Part shown: positions 9,631 through 18,117 of the stretch, in pieces | How positions within the stretch are numbered: the stretch's first letter is position 1 | Layout of the letters: the number at the start of each line of letters is the position of its first letter | Assembly (NCBI GenBank): GCA_902363555.1 | Contig: CABJAM010000011.1 | Coordinates: forward strand, 115,364 to 179,363 | Origin: Lachnospiraceae bacterium | GTDB taxonomy: Bacteria; Bacillota; Clostridia; Lachnospirales; Lachnospiraceae | DNA length: 64,000 nt | Direction of reading: 5' to 3' | The notes under the pieces: model-generated | What the model saw: the letters and a program-made list of their open reading frames with translations, nothing else | Database searches by the model: none | What the model was told of the DNA's origin: nothing | Made by a program: the position numbers and the translations under genes

Positions 9631-10878
9631 TCATTCACGGATTTGTCCATTCCCATAAATGATATATTTTGTCGTTGTCAATTCTTTTAAACCCATGGGC
9701 CCTCTGGCATGGAGCTTTTGAGTACTGATGCCAATCTCAGCGCCGAAGCCAAATTCAAAGCCGTCAGTAAACCGTGTCGAAGCATTGACATAAACTGCGG
9801 CAGCGTCTATTTCATCAAGGAAACGGCGGGCATTGGCATAATTTTCCGTAAGAATCGATTCGGAATGTTTTGTATTGTATGTGTTGATATGATCAATAGC
9901 CTCGTCAATACTGTCTACTATTTTTATAGATAGTATTAAATCCAGATATTCCATCCCCCAGTCTTCCTGTGTGGCAGGCACCAGCTCCGGAAGGATTGCC
10001 CGCGCCCGCGCATCCCCGCGCATTTCCACATGGTGGGCGCCAAGTACTTCACAGATGGCCGGAAGCGCCTTATCTGCAATCCCACTGTGGATCACCAGTG
10101 ATTCGCAGGCATTGCACACACCGGTACGCTGGGTTTTGGCGTTTTCGATGATTTTTACCGCTGTGGAAATATCGGCGCTCTCATCCACATAAATGTGGCA
10201 GTTTCCAGTGCCGGTTTCAATGACCGGAACGGTGCTGTTTTCCACCACTGTACGGATAAGTCCAGCCCCGCCTCTGGGGATGAGAACATCCACATACTGG
10301 TTCAGACGCATAAATTCCCGTGCTGTCTCCCGGCTTGTGTCCTCGATCAGAAGGACGGCATCTCCAAGTCTTTCATCATAACCGGACAGCGCCCTGCGGA
10401 TCACTGCGATAATGGCTTTGTTAGAATTTATAGCGTCACTGCCGCCCTTTAGGATCACTGCATTACCGGTTTTAAAGCACAGTCCAAAGGCGTCGGCCGT
10501 CACATTGGGCCGGGATTCATAGATGATTCCCACAACCCCCAGGGGCACTCTTTTTTTGCAGATTTCAAGGCCATTGGGCCGAAGGGAGGATTCCACGATC
10601 TCGCCCACAGGATCATTCAGGCCGACGATCTGATAGAGCCCCTGGGCCATGGCATCGATACGGGCATTGTTAAGTGCCAGCCGGTCGATGAGGGAATCTT
10701 TCATACCCTTTTCTCTGGCGTATTTTATATCTAAAGCATTGGCGTCAAGAATCGCCTGCGCTTCGCTGATAAGGGCATCCGCCACGGCCTTTAAGGCACC
10801 ATTTTTTTCGCTTTGACCAAGATTCATTAAGTAACGGGAAGCCTTTTTGGATGCGGCTCCGATTTCATTTAACGTCAT
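9631..10878 (-). CDS. proA: Glutamate-5-semialdehyde dehydrogenase (gamma-glutamyl phosphate reductase)
   Basis: Second step of proline synthesis: NADPH-dependent reduction of glutamyl-5-phosphate. The aldehyde-dehydrogenase fold shows VPLGVVGIIYESRPNVTADA, LKGGSDAINSN and the catalytic cysteine in QRTGVCNACESLVIH, near residue 250. The start was set at 10878 because AAAGGAGG stands at ideal distance upstream of MTLNEIG; seven upstream in-frame codons have no SD. 415 aa is normal. proB is in the same transcription unit but four genes upstream rather than adjacent. Confidence 0.96.
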   Translation of the reverse strand: MTLNEIGAASKKASRYLMNLGQSEKNGALKAVADALISEAQAILDANALDIKYAREKGMKDSLIDRLALNNARIDAMAQGLYQIVGLNDPVGEIVESSLRPNGLEICKKRVPLGVVGIIYESRPNVTADAFGLCFKTGNAVILKGGSDAINSNKAIIAVIRRALSGYDERLGDAVLLIEDTSRETAREFMRLNQYVDVLIPRGGAGLIRTVVENSTVPVIETGTGNCHIYVDESADISTAVKIIENAKTQRTGVCNACESLVIHSGIADKALPAICEVLGAHHVEMRGDARARAILPELVPATQEDWGMEYLDLILSIKIVDSIDEAIDHINTYNTKHSESILTENYANARRFLDEIDAAAVYVNASTRFTDGFEFGFGAEIGISTQKLHARGPMGLKELTTTKYIIYGNGQIRE

Positions 10879-10976
10879 TGCAGTTCCTCCTTTATTCATT
10901 TGAATCCATTCGTTGAATCAATTTGCGGGATAATTGTAACGTAACAGTTCGGTTCCCCGGAACTATTACGAATAAT

Positions 10977-11618
10977 TTAATATATATCATCATACACCAA
11001 TCTGTCAAGAAGTACATCGTGTTCCTCCATGGGAAGAACGTCGGGTGAAACGACCTGAAAGCCATAGGCGATGCCGCAGGTGGTCACTTCCGGGCGGTTT
11101 CCAAGCAGATGTAAAAAATTATCATAGTATCCGCCGCCATAGCCCATACGGCCTATGGGGCCGCTCCTGTCCGCTTCTGCCAGGCTGCAAAAAGCAGTTC
11201 CGGGCACAAGGATCAACATCCGGGCGCCTTCCGGGAATGTTCCCCCAGCGGCATCCGGGAACAGCGGCAGATACTGCGGCCCTGGCCTATCCGGCGGGAG
11301 CTGTGGCTCCGGTATATTCATATACCCCGGCTTTAATTCCTCAAGACTTTGAACATTCAAAAACACCATCCGCCGCGGTCCGAGCACCTTGGGAAACGCC
11401 ATCTTCTTACCCTTATCCAGGGCATCTAAAAGCAGCGGCCGGATATCCAGCTCGTTCCGGCATGGATAGTAGCCTAAAATAATGTCCGCGGCCTTATAAC
11501 ACTCCCACTGCATAAGTTTTTCGCATACCCTGTGCCCGGCAAGCGTACACGCTTCTGCCGGCAGGCTCAGACGCCTGTCGATCATTATTTTTCGCAGTTG
11601 AGACTTTCCATTTATCAT
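10977..11618 (-). CDS. 5-formyltetrahydrofolate cyclo-ligase
   Basis: ATP-dependent conversion of 5-formyl-THF to 5,10-methenyl-THF, a folate salvage and repair step. Family marks are KSQLRKIMIDRRLSL at the N-terminus, LGYYPCRNELDIRPLL, and the C-terminal MGYGGGYYDNFL followed by YGFQVV. The ATG at 11618 is preferred because GGGAA precedes it by about 9 bases; the ATG three codons upstream sits almost on that SD. That SD is part of the local tandem repeat, so the repeat supplies the translation signal. About 213 aa, slightly longer than average. Confidence 0.9.
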   Translation of the reverse strand: MINGKSQLRKIMIDRRLSLPAEACTLAGHRVCEKLMQWECYKAADIILGYYPCRNELDIRPLLLDALDKGKKMAFPKVLGPRRMVFLNVQSLEELKPGYMNIPEPQLPPDRPGPQYLPLFPDAAGGTFPEGARMLILVPGTAFCSLAEADRSGPIGRMGYGGGYYDNFLHLLGNRPEVTTCGIAYGFQVVSPDVLPMEEHDVLLDRLVYDDIY

Positions 11619-11623
11619 ATTTT

Positions 11624-11703
11624 TCATTTCCCATATGGATATTTTTCATTTCCCGTGTCAATGTATATATTTTTTCATTTCCCGTATCAATGCATATATT
11701 TCT
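11624..11703 (-). repeat. Tandem repeat spanning the DUF896 gene stop codon
   Basis: On the gene strand a unit like AAATATATGCATTGATACGG followed by GAAATGAAA occurs at about 11675-11703, again at 11646-11674 with two substitutions (period 29), and as a shortened third copy (GGGAAATGAAAAAT) at about 11618-11636. The first copy contains the last codons of the DUF896 gene (KKYMH and stop); the second would encode KKYIH and a stop. The last copy supplies the SD of the cyclo-ligase gene. Confidence 0.75.
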
Positions 11704-11917
11704 TTGTTGTTTTCCGGCGGTCCTTCACCGGTTCGATCGTGCCATCGGGATTTTGGATGCTCATATTTTCCAGGTTCGCCCTGAGATTTTTACGGACAGC
11801 CGCGATATATTCCCCGCGCAGCCTGGCCTGCTCATCCTTCTCCTCCGGTGTCAGGCCTTCGTTTTTTGATTTATGGTAAAGCTCATTAATTCTTGCAATA
11901 TCTTTATCTGTGATCAT
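11687..11917 (-). CDS. DUF896 / UPF0291 (YnzC-like) small protein
   Basis: A 76-aa protein beginning MITDKDIARINELYHKSKNEG with EEKDEQARLRGEYIAAVRKNLRANLENM, the conserved pattern of the YnzC family of Firmicutes. The family is a short helical hairpin of unknown cellular function; the B. subtilis homologue is in the SOS regulon. No LexA box was recognised here. SD AAAGGGAG precedes the ATG. The 91-bp leader before it contains an imperfect direct repeat (GTGCAAtctata at about 11952-11979 and 11931-11951). Its 3' end is duplicated downstream. Confidence 0.85.
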   Translation of the reverse strand: MITDKDIARINELYHKSKNEGLTPEEKDEQARLRGEYIAAVRKNLRANLENMSIQNPDGTIEPVKDRRKTTKKYMH

Positions 11918-12008
11918 AGCTGCTCCCTTTCATGTTTATAGATTGTTGCACTAACATATAGATAGTATATAGATTGCACCGATTGCTCAGTGCCTGTAAT
12001 CCACCAGG

Positions 12009-12881
12009 CTAATTCCGGTATTCCGGCTTATCCTCCAGCCAGGCGGTCAGTTCATCGTAATGCTCTTTCATATAATCATAGCCATGCTGATAGAACGCAG
12101 TAAGCTTATCTTTGTCACGTTCTACCCGGCTGGCTCCGTCAAATCCCGGCCGGATAACAAATATTTTACCGCGTTCCTCCAGCTTTTCGATATAATCCAG
12201 TGTTTTGTTGTAAGCATAGTTTCTATCCTTCAGTGCATTCACTAGATGTGGATATTTTTTATAGGCAACTCTGGCCATCTTATATGTTTTCTCAGACGTT
12301 TCCGCTTTACGATACCCTTTAACCTTGGTCAGGACCACGATATTGAACCGGAAGCTGTCGATCATGGCCCGCTTGACCGGAATTGAGTCGGACAGACCGC
12401 CGTCCAGCATAGGAATGCCATCGACGCGGACCATAGGTGAGACAAAAGGAAGACTGGACGATGCACGGCAGACAGCCATCATCCGTTTTCGATCCTCTTT
12501 TTCTTCAATATAAACCGGCATACCTGTGAGACAGTTGGTAGCCACCATCACGCAGCGGATATCGGATGCCAGGTAAGTGTCAAAATCAAAGGGAACATAC
12601 TCATTGGGATAGCGGTCAAAAACCATATCCATATCAAACAGATAACCGGTCCGGAAAAAATTTTTCATTGTTATATAGCTGTGTTCCGCCTGTGCATCGA
12701 TCATACATTCCTTTGTACGGCCGATCTGATCAGATACATAGTCCACCGCATTACACGCGCCGGCGGACACACCGATAACATAGGGAAGCTTCAGCTTCTG
12801 TTCCATGAGATAATCCAGCACACCACTTGTAAATACACCTCTCTGGCCGCCGCCCTCAAGGACTAATCCTACATGTTTCAT
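12009..12881 (-). CDS. Patatin-like phospholipase
   Basis: Predicted cytoplasmic lipid acyl hydrolase with a Ser-Asp dyad. The oxyanion loop LEGGGQRG (about residues 8-15), nucleophile elbow GVSAG (about 37-41) and DGG of the dyad (LDGGLSDSIPV, near 160) are all present. The start was placed at MKHVGLVLEGGG (12881), where GGGTGAT stands upstream; the open frame continues 23 codons further into the proB 3' end without an SD. 290 aa is typical. It sits inside the proB-proA transcription unit with no obvious functional link. The physiological substrate is unknown. Confidence 0.85.
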   Translation of the reverse strand: MKHVGLVLEGGGQRGVFTSGVLDYLMEQKLKLPYVIGVSAGACNAVDYVSDQIGRTKECMIDAQAEHSYITMKNFFRTGYLFDMDMVFDRYPNEYVPFDFDTYLASDIRCVMVATNCLTGMPVYIEEKEDRKRMMAVCRASSSLPFVSPMVRVDGIPMLDGGLSDSIPVKRAMIDSFRFNIVVLTKVKGYRKAETSEKTYKMARVAYKKYPHLVNALKDRNYAYNKTLDYIEKLEERGKIFVIRPGFDGASRVERDKDKLTAFYQHGYDYMKEHYDELTAWLEDKPEYRN

Positions 12882-12921
12882 ATCTATCACCCGATTTCTA
12901 TAATTAGGATAACGACAGCCG

Positions 12922-13842
12922 TCATTTAAGATGGCCATGCCGCTGTTCAATATACTGCGTCAAATTAAAATTCTTGTTTTTATGGGCCAGGAACAGAGTT
13001 CCTACATTTTCACCGTTGGTAATCCTGTGGATATTTCTAAAATCCCGCCCGTTGGCAATGATCATATCACAACCGGAATCGGTAGCTATACGGGCAGCGT
13101 CGATTTTCGTCACCATCCCGCCTGTACCGAAGTCGCTGGAAGCCCCCCTGGCCATGTCGTACAGGTGTTCATCGATCACCGGTATACACTCAAGAAACTG
13201 GGCATCCGGACAGCAATATGGATCGTCGGTATATAATCCGTCGATATCGGACATCAGTATGAGCAGATCCGCCTTTGCCAGCGATGCGACGACGGCAGAG
13301 AGGGTGTCATTATCACCAAATTCGATCTCATCGGTGGAAATCGTATCATTTTCATTGACAATAGGAATGACCCCCATCTGTAAAAGCTGGTTGAAGGTGT
13401 TTCTGGCATTCCTGCGGCTGACATCCCGGACGATCGTATGCTTTGTCATCAGTATCTGGGAAGATAGCTGATTATATTCGTTAAACAGCTTTTGATAGAT
13501 CATCATCAGCGCGGCCTGGCCCACGGAGGCGCAGGCCTGCTTTAATGGCAGTGTATCCGGCCGTTTGCCAAGCCCCAGCGCCTTCCGTCCGACACCAATG
13601 GCCCCGGACGATACAAGGATCACTTCCTTGCCCTGATTGCTCAGGTCGCACAGCAGGCGCACGAGCTGCTCCAGCTTATAAAGATCCAGCTCGCCGGTCA
13701 TTTCGTGGACCAGGGAGGAGGAACCGACTTTAATAACAATGCGTTTTTTCTCTTTTAATGCACTTCGGTCAAATGCGGCTTTATCTGCGGCCGCGGGCTG
13801 CACATCCGCCGCCTGTGTTTCTTTATTTATCATATCCGTCAT
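12922..13842 (-). CDS. proB: Glutamate 5-kinase, short form without PUA domain
   Basis: First step of proline synthesis: ATP-dependent phosphorylation of glutamate. The amino-acid kinase fold shows RIVIKVGSSSLV, VILVSSGAIGVG, NENDTISTDEIEFGDNDTLSA and FGTGGMVTKIDAA. At 306 aa it lacks the C-terminal PUA domain of the roughly 365-aa E. coli type. It has an extra N-terminal stretch of about 33 residues before RIVIKVG. The protein ends RHGHLK. proA lies four genes downstream in the same direction. Confidence 0.95.
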   Translation of the reverse strand: MTDMINKETQAADVQPAAADKAAFDRSALKEKKRIVIKVGSSSLVHEMTGELDLYKLEQLVRLLCDLSNQGKEVILVSSGAIGVGRKALGLGKRPDTLPLKQACASVGQAALMMIYQKLFNEYNQLSSQILMTKHTIVRDVSRRNARNTFNQLLQMGVIPIVNENDTISTDEIEFGDNDTLSAVVASLAKADLLILMSDIDGLYTDDPYCCPDAQFLECIPVIDEHLYDMARGASSDFGTGGMVTKIDAARIATDSGCDMIIANGRDFRNIHRITNGENVGTLFLAHKNKNFNLTQYIEQRHGHLK

Positions 13843-13879
13843 AGGTGTACTCCTTGTTAATTTTTCTTACTGAACATAT

Positions 13880-15499
13880 TTATATTTCGGCACTGTCCAC
13901 AGGGCAAAAGCGCCGCGCGATCTCCTCGGCCACCCGCAGGCCGTCCATAGCGGCGGATGTGATCCCTCCGGCATAACCGGCGCCCTCACCGCACGGGAAA
14001 ATCCCCGAAATGCTGGCCTCCATATGTTCATCCCGATGGATACGCACCGGCGACGAGGTTCTGGACTCAACGCCGGATAACAGGGCATCCGGCCGGTCAA
14101 ACCCATGGATCTTCCTTCCAAAGGCCGTGATTCCTTCCACAAGGCTCTCACAAACCGATTCCGGAAGGCAGTTTCGCAGATTGGCAGGAACGCTGCCGCC
14201 GCAATGGACCGGCTGTACCTGGCCGTATCCGGTGCTTGGACGATTCTCACAAAAGTCGCCAAACTGCTGCACCGGTATTTTGTATGCGCCGCCGGATCTT
14301 TTGGCTTCCTGGAAGCAGGCATGCTCCAGCCTGCGCTGAAATTCCACTCCGCTTAAAGGTCCGCTGCCGTTAAAATCCTCCGGCGTCACTGTGACGATCA
14401 CCGCGCTGTTGGCGTTGGCGCTGTCACGGGCGCTGTAACTCATACCGTTGACCGCCGTAGCCTCCGGCTCCGAGGATGCATTGACCACATAACCGCCCGG
14501 GCACATACAAAAGGTGTAAACACCCCGGCCATTGGCGCACTGATGCGTCATTTTATAATCCGCCGCTTTCAGCCATTCATCTCTTTTGCGGGAATACTGG
14601 GCCAGATCGATCATGTCCTGAGGATGCTCGACACGTACACCCACAGCAAAGGCCTTGGCCGACATCTCCAGCTTTTTATCCAGGAGCATCTCAAATGTAT
14701 TGCGCGCGCTGTGCCCGATCGCCAAAACGAGGACGGAGGTTTCCATAAGTTTATTATGGTTAACCTCCACACCACAAAGCTGTCCATCCTCGATTTTCAG
14801 ATCCATGATTTCCGAATCAAAATGGACCTCACCGCCAAGGGCGATGATTTCATTGCGCATATGCTCCACAACGTGTACTAAAATATCCGTGCCGATATGG
14901 GGTTTACTGAGATAGAGTATTTCCTCCGGAGCCCCCGCCTCATAAAAAAGCTCCAATACTTTCCGGTTCCTTCCGGTTTTATCTTTCACAAGTGTATTCA
15001 GCTTTCCGTCAGAAAATGTACCCGCTCCACCCTCGCCAAACTGGACATTGCACTGAGGGTCCAGCACACCATCTTCCCAGAACCGTTTTACCTTTTCACA
15101 ACGGGTATGCACGTCGCTGCCCCGCTCAAATATCACCGGGCGGTACCCGTGCCGTGCCAGCATCAGCCCGCAAAACAATCCAGCCGGACCGCTCCCGGCG
15201 ATCACCGGCCGGGCCGCCGGTCCATGGACACAGGGCATGGGAAATTCATAGCCATCCGTTGCTGCCAGAGTTATATTTTTATCACGGGCATATTTTTTTA
15301 ACAGGGCATTTTCTCCGGGAGCTTCCACATCGACCGTGTAGACGGCAGTTATTTCGCCCTTTCTGGCGTCAATGGACTTTTTTATCACCTTTAAACTTTT
15401 TATTTTCTCAGGAGGCAGGCGCAGTTTTTTTGCGGCGGCCCGCCACAGATCATCACTTTGCCCCCGGTAATCCAGCTTTAATTGATGAATACGTATCAT
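13880..15499 (-). CDS. FAD-dependent dehydrogenase (COG2509-like)
   Basis: About 539-aa flavoprotein of a conserved Firmicutes/Bacteroidetes family of unknown substrate. An N-terminal domain of about 90 residues (MIRIHQLKLDYRGQSDD onward) precedes the FAD site PVIAGSGPAGLFCGLMLARHG. Family segments QCNVQFGEGGAGTFSDGKL and the C-terminal PCGEGAGYAGGITSAAMDG follow. The start at 15499 overlaps the stop of the upstream flavoprotein by 4 bp (ATGA) and has GGAAAGGAAC before it; an upstream in-frame ATG would run into that gene. Coupled translation of two flavoproteins suggests a joint role that cannot be named. Confidence 0.85.
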   Translation of the reverse strand: MIRIHQLKLDYRGQSDDLWRAAAKKLRLPPEKIKSLKVIKKSIDARKGEITAVYTVDVEAPGENALLKKYARDKNITLAATDGYEFPMPCVHGPAARPVIAGSGPAGLFCGLMLARHGYRPVIFERGSDVHTRCEKVKRFWEDGVLDPQCNVQFGEGGAGTFSDGKLNTLVKDKTGRNRKVLELFYEAGAPEEILYLSKPHIGTDILVHVVEHMRNEIIALGGEVHFDSEIMDLKIEDGQLCGVEVNHNKLMETSVLVLAIGHSARNTFEMLLDKKLEMSAKAFAVGVRVEHPQDMIDLAQYSRKRDEWLKAADYKMTHQCANGRGVYTFCMCPGGYVVNASSEPEATAVNGMSYSARDSANANSAVIVTVTPEDFNGSGPLSGVEFQRRLEHACFQEAKRSGGAYKIPVQQFGDFCENRPSTGYGQVQPVHCGGSVPANLRNCLPESVCESLVEGITAFGRKIHGFDRPDALLSGVESRTSSPVRIHRDEHMEASISGIFPCGEGAGYAGGITSAAMDGLRVAEEIARRFCPVDSAEI

Positions 15500-16767
15500 A
15501 CAAGTTCCTTTCCGGCATGGGTTCCGGCCACATAGCCGCTGGACCATGCCCACTGCAAATTATAACCGCCGCAGATCCCATCCACATCCACCAGCTCTCC
15601 GGCAATATACAGCCCAGGGATTTTTCTGACCTCCAGATACTCCGAAAGCAAACGGCCGTCCACGCCTCCCGCACAGACCTGGGCATTGTCAAAACCGCCG
15701 GTCCTCTCAATCTGAAATGTCAGATTTTTGATCACCTCAGCCAGGGCGCCAAGTTGCTTTTTGTTAAGCTGGCCCACCGTCTGGGAGCCATTAAGGCCTG
15801 CCAGTTGATTAAACAGCCGGCAGAGCTTTTGATGGAACATACCGATCAAAAATTCATCCGCTGTTTTATCCGGCCGGACATGTGCCCGCTCGGTCAAAAA
15901 TAAAAACAACCGGGATTTATCCATATCCGGCATAAAATCCAGACTTCCGGATACTTTTTTCTTCTGATCTATAGCTTTGGATACATAACGGCTGACCTGG
16001 AAAGCCGGAATCCCCGATACACCGTAATCCGTTAGCTGAACCTCCCCCCGGTTCATCGCCAGTTGTACAGGCGCCGTCTGCCCGCACGCATATATATGTA
16101 TGCAGCCATCCGCGCGAACGCCGGATACGGATTTAAAAAACTTTTCTCTGGCATATAACCCCGTCAGCGCCGGAACCACACGGGTCATGGAAAGTCCGAG
16201 CTGCCGGGCCAGATCATAGCAGGAACCATCGGAACCAAGCTTTGGATAAGCCCGGCCGCCGCCGGCCAAAATAACCTTTTTTGCAGTATAGCGTTCCTGC
16301 CCGGAGGTCACGACCTCAAATCCGTCCTTTATTTTACGGATCTTCTCCACATTTTTCCCGGTCAGCAGCTTCACACCGAGCCTTCGGATTTCCATCAACA
16401 GCACATCCAGCACAGCGGCCGCCTGATTCGACGCCGGATAAATATAGCCGTCACGGTCCTTCGGATAAATCCCCAGATCACTAAAAAAGTCCAGCGCGGC
16501 TTCATAGCCAAAACGGCCCAGAACCTGACCGATCAGCCGTGGTTCAGCACTGTGATAACACGACGTATCCATAACACGATTGGTATAATTACATCGGCCA
16601 TTCCCGGTCGCCAGTATTTTTTTACCAGGCTTTTCCATACGCTCTAAAATCAGGATTTCCGGTTTCCGACAGGCGCTTTTCCCTTCTTTAAGAAATTGGC
16701 GTGCCGCGGCAATGGCGCTCATAAGGCCCGAGGCACCGGCTCCAACAATAATAATATCCGACTTCAT
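15496..16767 (-). CDS. HI0933-like (BaiN/RdsA family) flavoprotein
   Basis: Predicted NAD(P)/FAD-dependent oxidoreductase of about 423 aa. The FAD site is IIIVGAGASGLMSAIAAAR at the N-terminus, followed by family landmarks KILATGNGRCNYTN, LAGGGRAYPKLGSDG, GVSGIPAFQVSRYVS and the C-terminal GELVDVDGICGGYNLQWAWSSGYVAG. Some members of the family reduce bile-acid intermediates, but the fold alone does not set the substrate. The ATG at 16767 is preferred over the GTG one codon earlier; AAGGTGG lies 7 bases upstream. First gene of the long leftward operon, with a good promoter about 45 bp upstream. Confidence 0.85.
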   Translation of the reverse strand: MKSDIIIVGAGASGLMSAIAAARQFLKEGKSACRKPEILILERMEKPGKKILATGNGRCNYTNRVMDTSCYHSAEPRLIGQVLGRFGYEAALDFFSDLGIYPKDRDGYIYPASNQAAAVLDVLLMEIRRLGVKLLTGKNVEKIRKIKDGFEVVTSGQERYTAKKVILAGGGRAYPKLGSDGSCYDLARQLGLSMTRVVPALTGLYAREKFFKSVSGVRADGCIHIYACGQTAPVQLAMNRGEVQLTDYGVSGIPAFQVSRYVSKAIDQKKKVSGSLDFMPDMDKSRLFLFLTERAHVRPDKTADEFLIGMFHQKLCRLFNQLAGLNGSQTVGQLNKKQLGALAEVIKNLTFQIERTGGFDNAQVCAGGVDGRLLSEYLEVRKIPGLYIAGELVDVDGICGGYNLQWAWSSGYVAGTHAGKELV

Positions 16768-16811
16768 CACACGTCCACCTTAATTTTCACACAAATTTAA
16801 CTTCAGTGAAC

Positions 16812-16841
16812 AGTATAGCACATCCCGCGGTAAAAAATCAA
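16812..16841 (-). promoter_or_regulatory. Sigma-A-type promoter of the flavoprotein-proB operon
   Basis: On the minus strand -35 TTGATT (16836-16841) and -10 TATACT (16812-16817) are separated by 18 bp, about 45 bp upstream of the first flavoprotein start. It probably drives the unit running leftward to the terminator after glnN. Confidence 0.65.
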
Positions 16842-16862
16842 CCAATGAACCCAGTATATAGC

Positions 16863-16923
16863 AAAGCGCCCCGGTACCGGTATCCACCATTAAAGCTGGT
16901 GTGCCGGCGCCGGAGCGCTTTAT
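16863..16923 (-). terminator. Large hairpin terminator after the NahK-like gene
   Basis: On the minus strand AAAGCGC-t-CCGG pairs with CCGG-GG-CGCTTT across about 60 bases, with a further ACCA/TGGT helix inside. It lies between the kinase stop (17000) and the next promoter. There is no long U-run, so termination efficiency is uncertain. Confidence 0.5.
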
Positions 16924-16999
16924 TCTATATTCCCATAAGCTGCGTGTTGTGCAGCTATCATCATTTGGCAGGGCCAAACTGTTACATGCAGCTAACGAT

Positions 17000-18115
17000 T
17001 TATACATACTTACGAACAATCTCGTGAAGCTGTTCCCACTTATCTTCCATATCCGCTACAAGCTTAAACTGAGTCCGGCATCGGTCCAGATTATGCCCCT
17101 CGCGATGGATTTTAAAGTAGGTATCGCCCTGAAGGTAATCGGTCAGAAAACGCATACCACATTCAAATGTCATCACCTTGGCGCCCATGGGCAGCATGGA
17201 AAGCTCCGTCTTAGTAAGACTGCCATGACACCCTTCGATAAATCCACGGGTGTAATATTCAAACAGGTTCAGATCGCACCACACCTTCGACAAATCTGGC
17301 TCATCCTCGTCGCCGGTACTTGCTCCAAAGCGGATCGAATCGCCATAATCATTGATTGAAAGCCCGGGCATAACCGTATCCAGATCGATCACACAGATCC
17401 CACGGCCGGTTTTATTGTCGATCATAATATTATTCAGCTTTGTATCATTATGGGTCACCCGCAGGGGGACCTGCCCTTCGGCCAGCATATTTCCCAGGGT
17501 ATGGGCGGTTTCCCTGTGAGCGATCACAAAATCGATCTCCTTTTGTACGTCACAGGCCCGGTGGCATATATCCTCTTCCACGGCCTTTAGGAAAACCTCA
17601 TAGCGGGCGGCTGTATCGTGAAAGCCGATGATCGTCTCGTGGAGCGTCTGGGCAGGATAATCCGCCAGCAGCCGCTGGAAGTTCCCGAAAGTCACCGCAC
17701 TTTGATAAAAATCATCCGGTTTTTCTACTTTATCGTAGGAGGTGGCTCCCTCGATAAACGTATAAATACGCCAGTAAAGTCCTTCTTCATCCTTATAGTA
17801 GGGCTTTCCGTCGGTGGTTTTTATCACATTCAGCGTCTCCCGCTCAGGATCTCCGCCGTTTTCAATGATCTTTTTCCGCAGGTGGGATGTGACACCCAAA
17901 ATATTTTCCATGAGCTGTTCCGGGCTTTTAAATATATCATGGTTCATTCTCTGTAAAATATATTTGATAATATGCCCGTCCTGCTGTTCCATCAACAAAA
18001 GATATGTATCATTGATATGGCCGCTTCCGTATGCGTATCTGTCCAAAACTATGCCAGGCAAATCAAAATGCTCAATGGCACGATCTGCCATTTGTTGAAT
18101 AATGACCTGATCCAT
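17000..18115 (-). CDS. nahK: N-acetylhexosamine 1-kinase (NahK/LnpB-like)
   Basis: Predicted to phosphorylate GlcNAc/GalNAc at C1 with ATP, feeding the LNB/GNB salvage pathway. The aminoglycoside-phosphotransferase fold strongly resembles bifidobacterial NahK: YGSGHINDTYLL, ILQRMNHDIFKSP, WRIYTFIEGATSYD, catalytic RVTHNDTKLNNIMID, metal-site VIDLDTVMPG, DYGDSIRFGAST, and a C-terminal GMRFLTDYLQGDTYFKI. 371 aa is close to 359 for the bifidobacterial enzyme. The start at 18115 has SD GGAGGA; a start 15 bases upstream would overlap the preceding gene. It follows a sugar nucleotidyltransferase with almost no gap, as expected for consecutive pathway steps. Confidence 0.88.
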   Translation of the reverse strand: MDQVIIQQMADRAIEHFDLPGIVLDRYAYGSGHINDTYLLLMEQQDGHIIKYILQRMNHDIFKSPEQLMENILGVTSHLRKKIIENGGDPERETLNVIKTTDGKPYYKDEEGLYWRIYTFIEGATSYDKVEKPDDFYQSAVTFGNFQRLLADYPAQTLHETIIGFHDTAARYEVFLKAVEEDICHRACDVQKEIDFVIAHRETAHTLGNMLAEGQVPLRVTHNDTKLNNIMIDNKTGRGICVIDLDTVMPGLSINDYGDSIRFGASTGDEDEPDLSKVWCDLNLFEYYTRGFIEGCHGSLTKTELSMLPMGAKVMTFECGMRFLTDYLQGDTYFKIHREGHNLDRCRTQFKLVADMEDKWEQLHEIVRKYV

Positions 18116-18117
18116 AT

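Noticed and set aside
14992..15903. Plus-strand 303-codon frame opposite the two flavoprotein genes
   Set aside because: Both strands overlap; the minus-strand genes have clear cofactor motifs, and the plus frame has low-complexity shadow composition.
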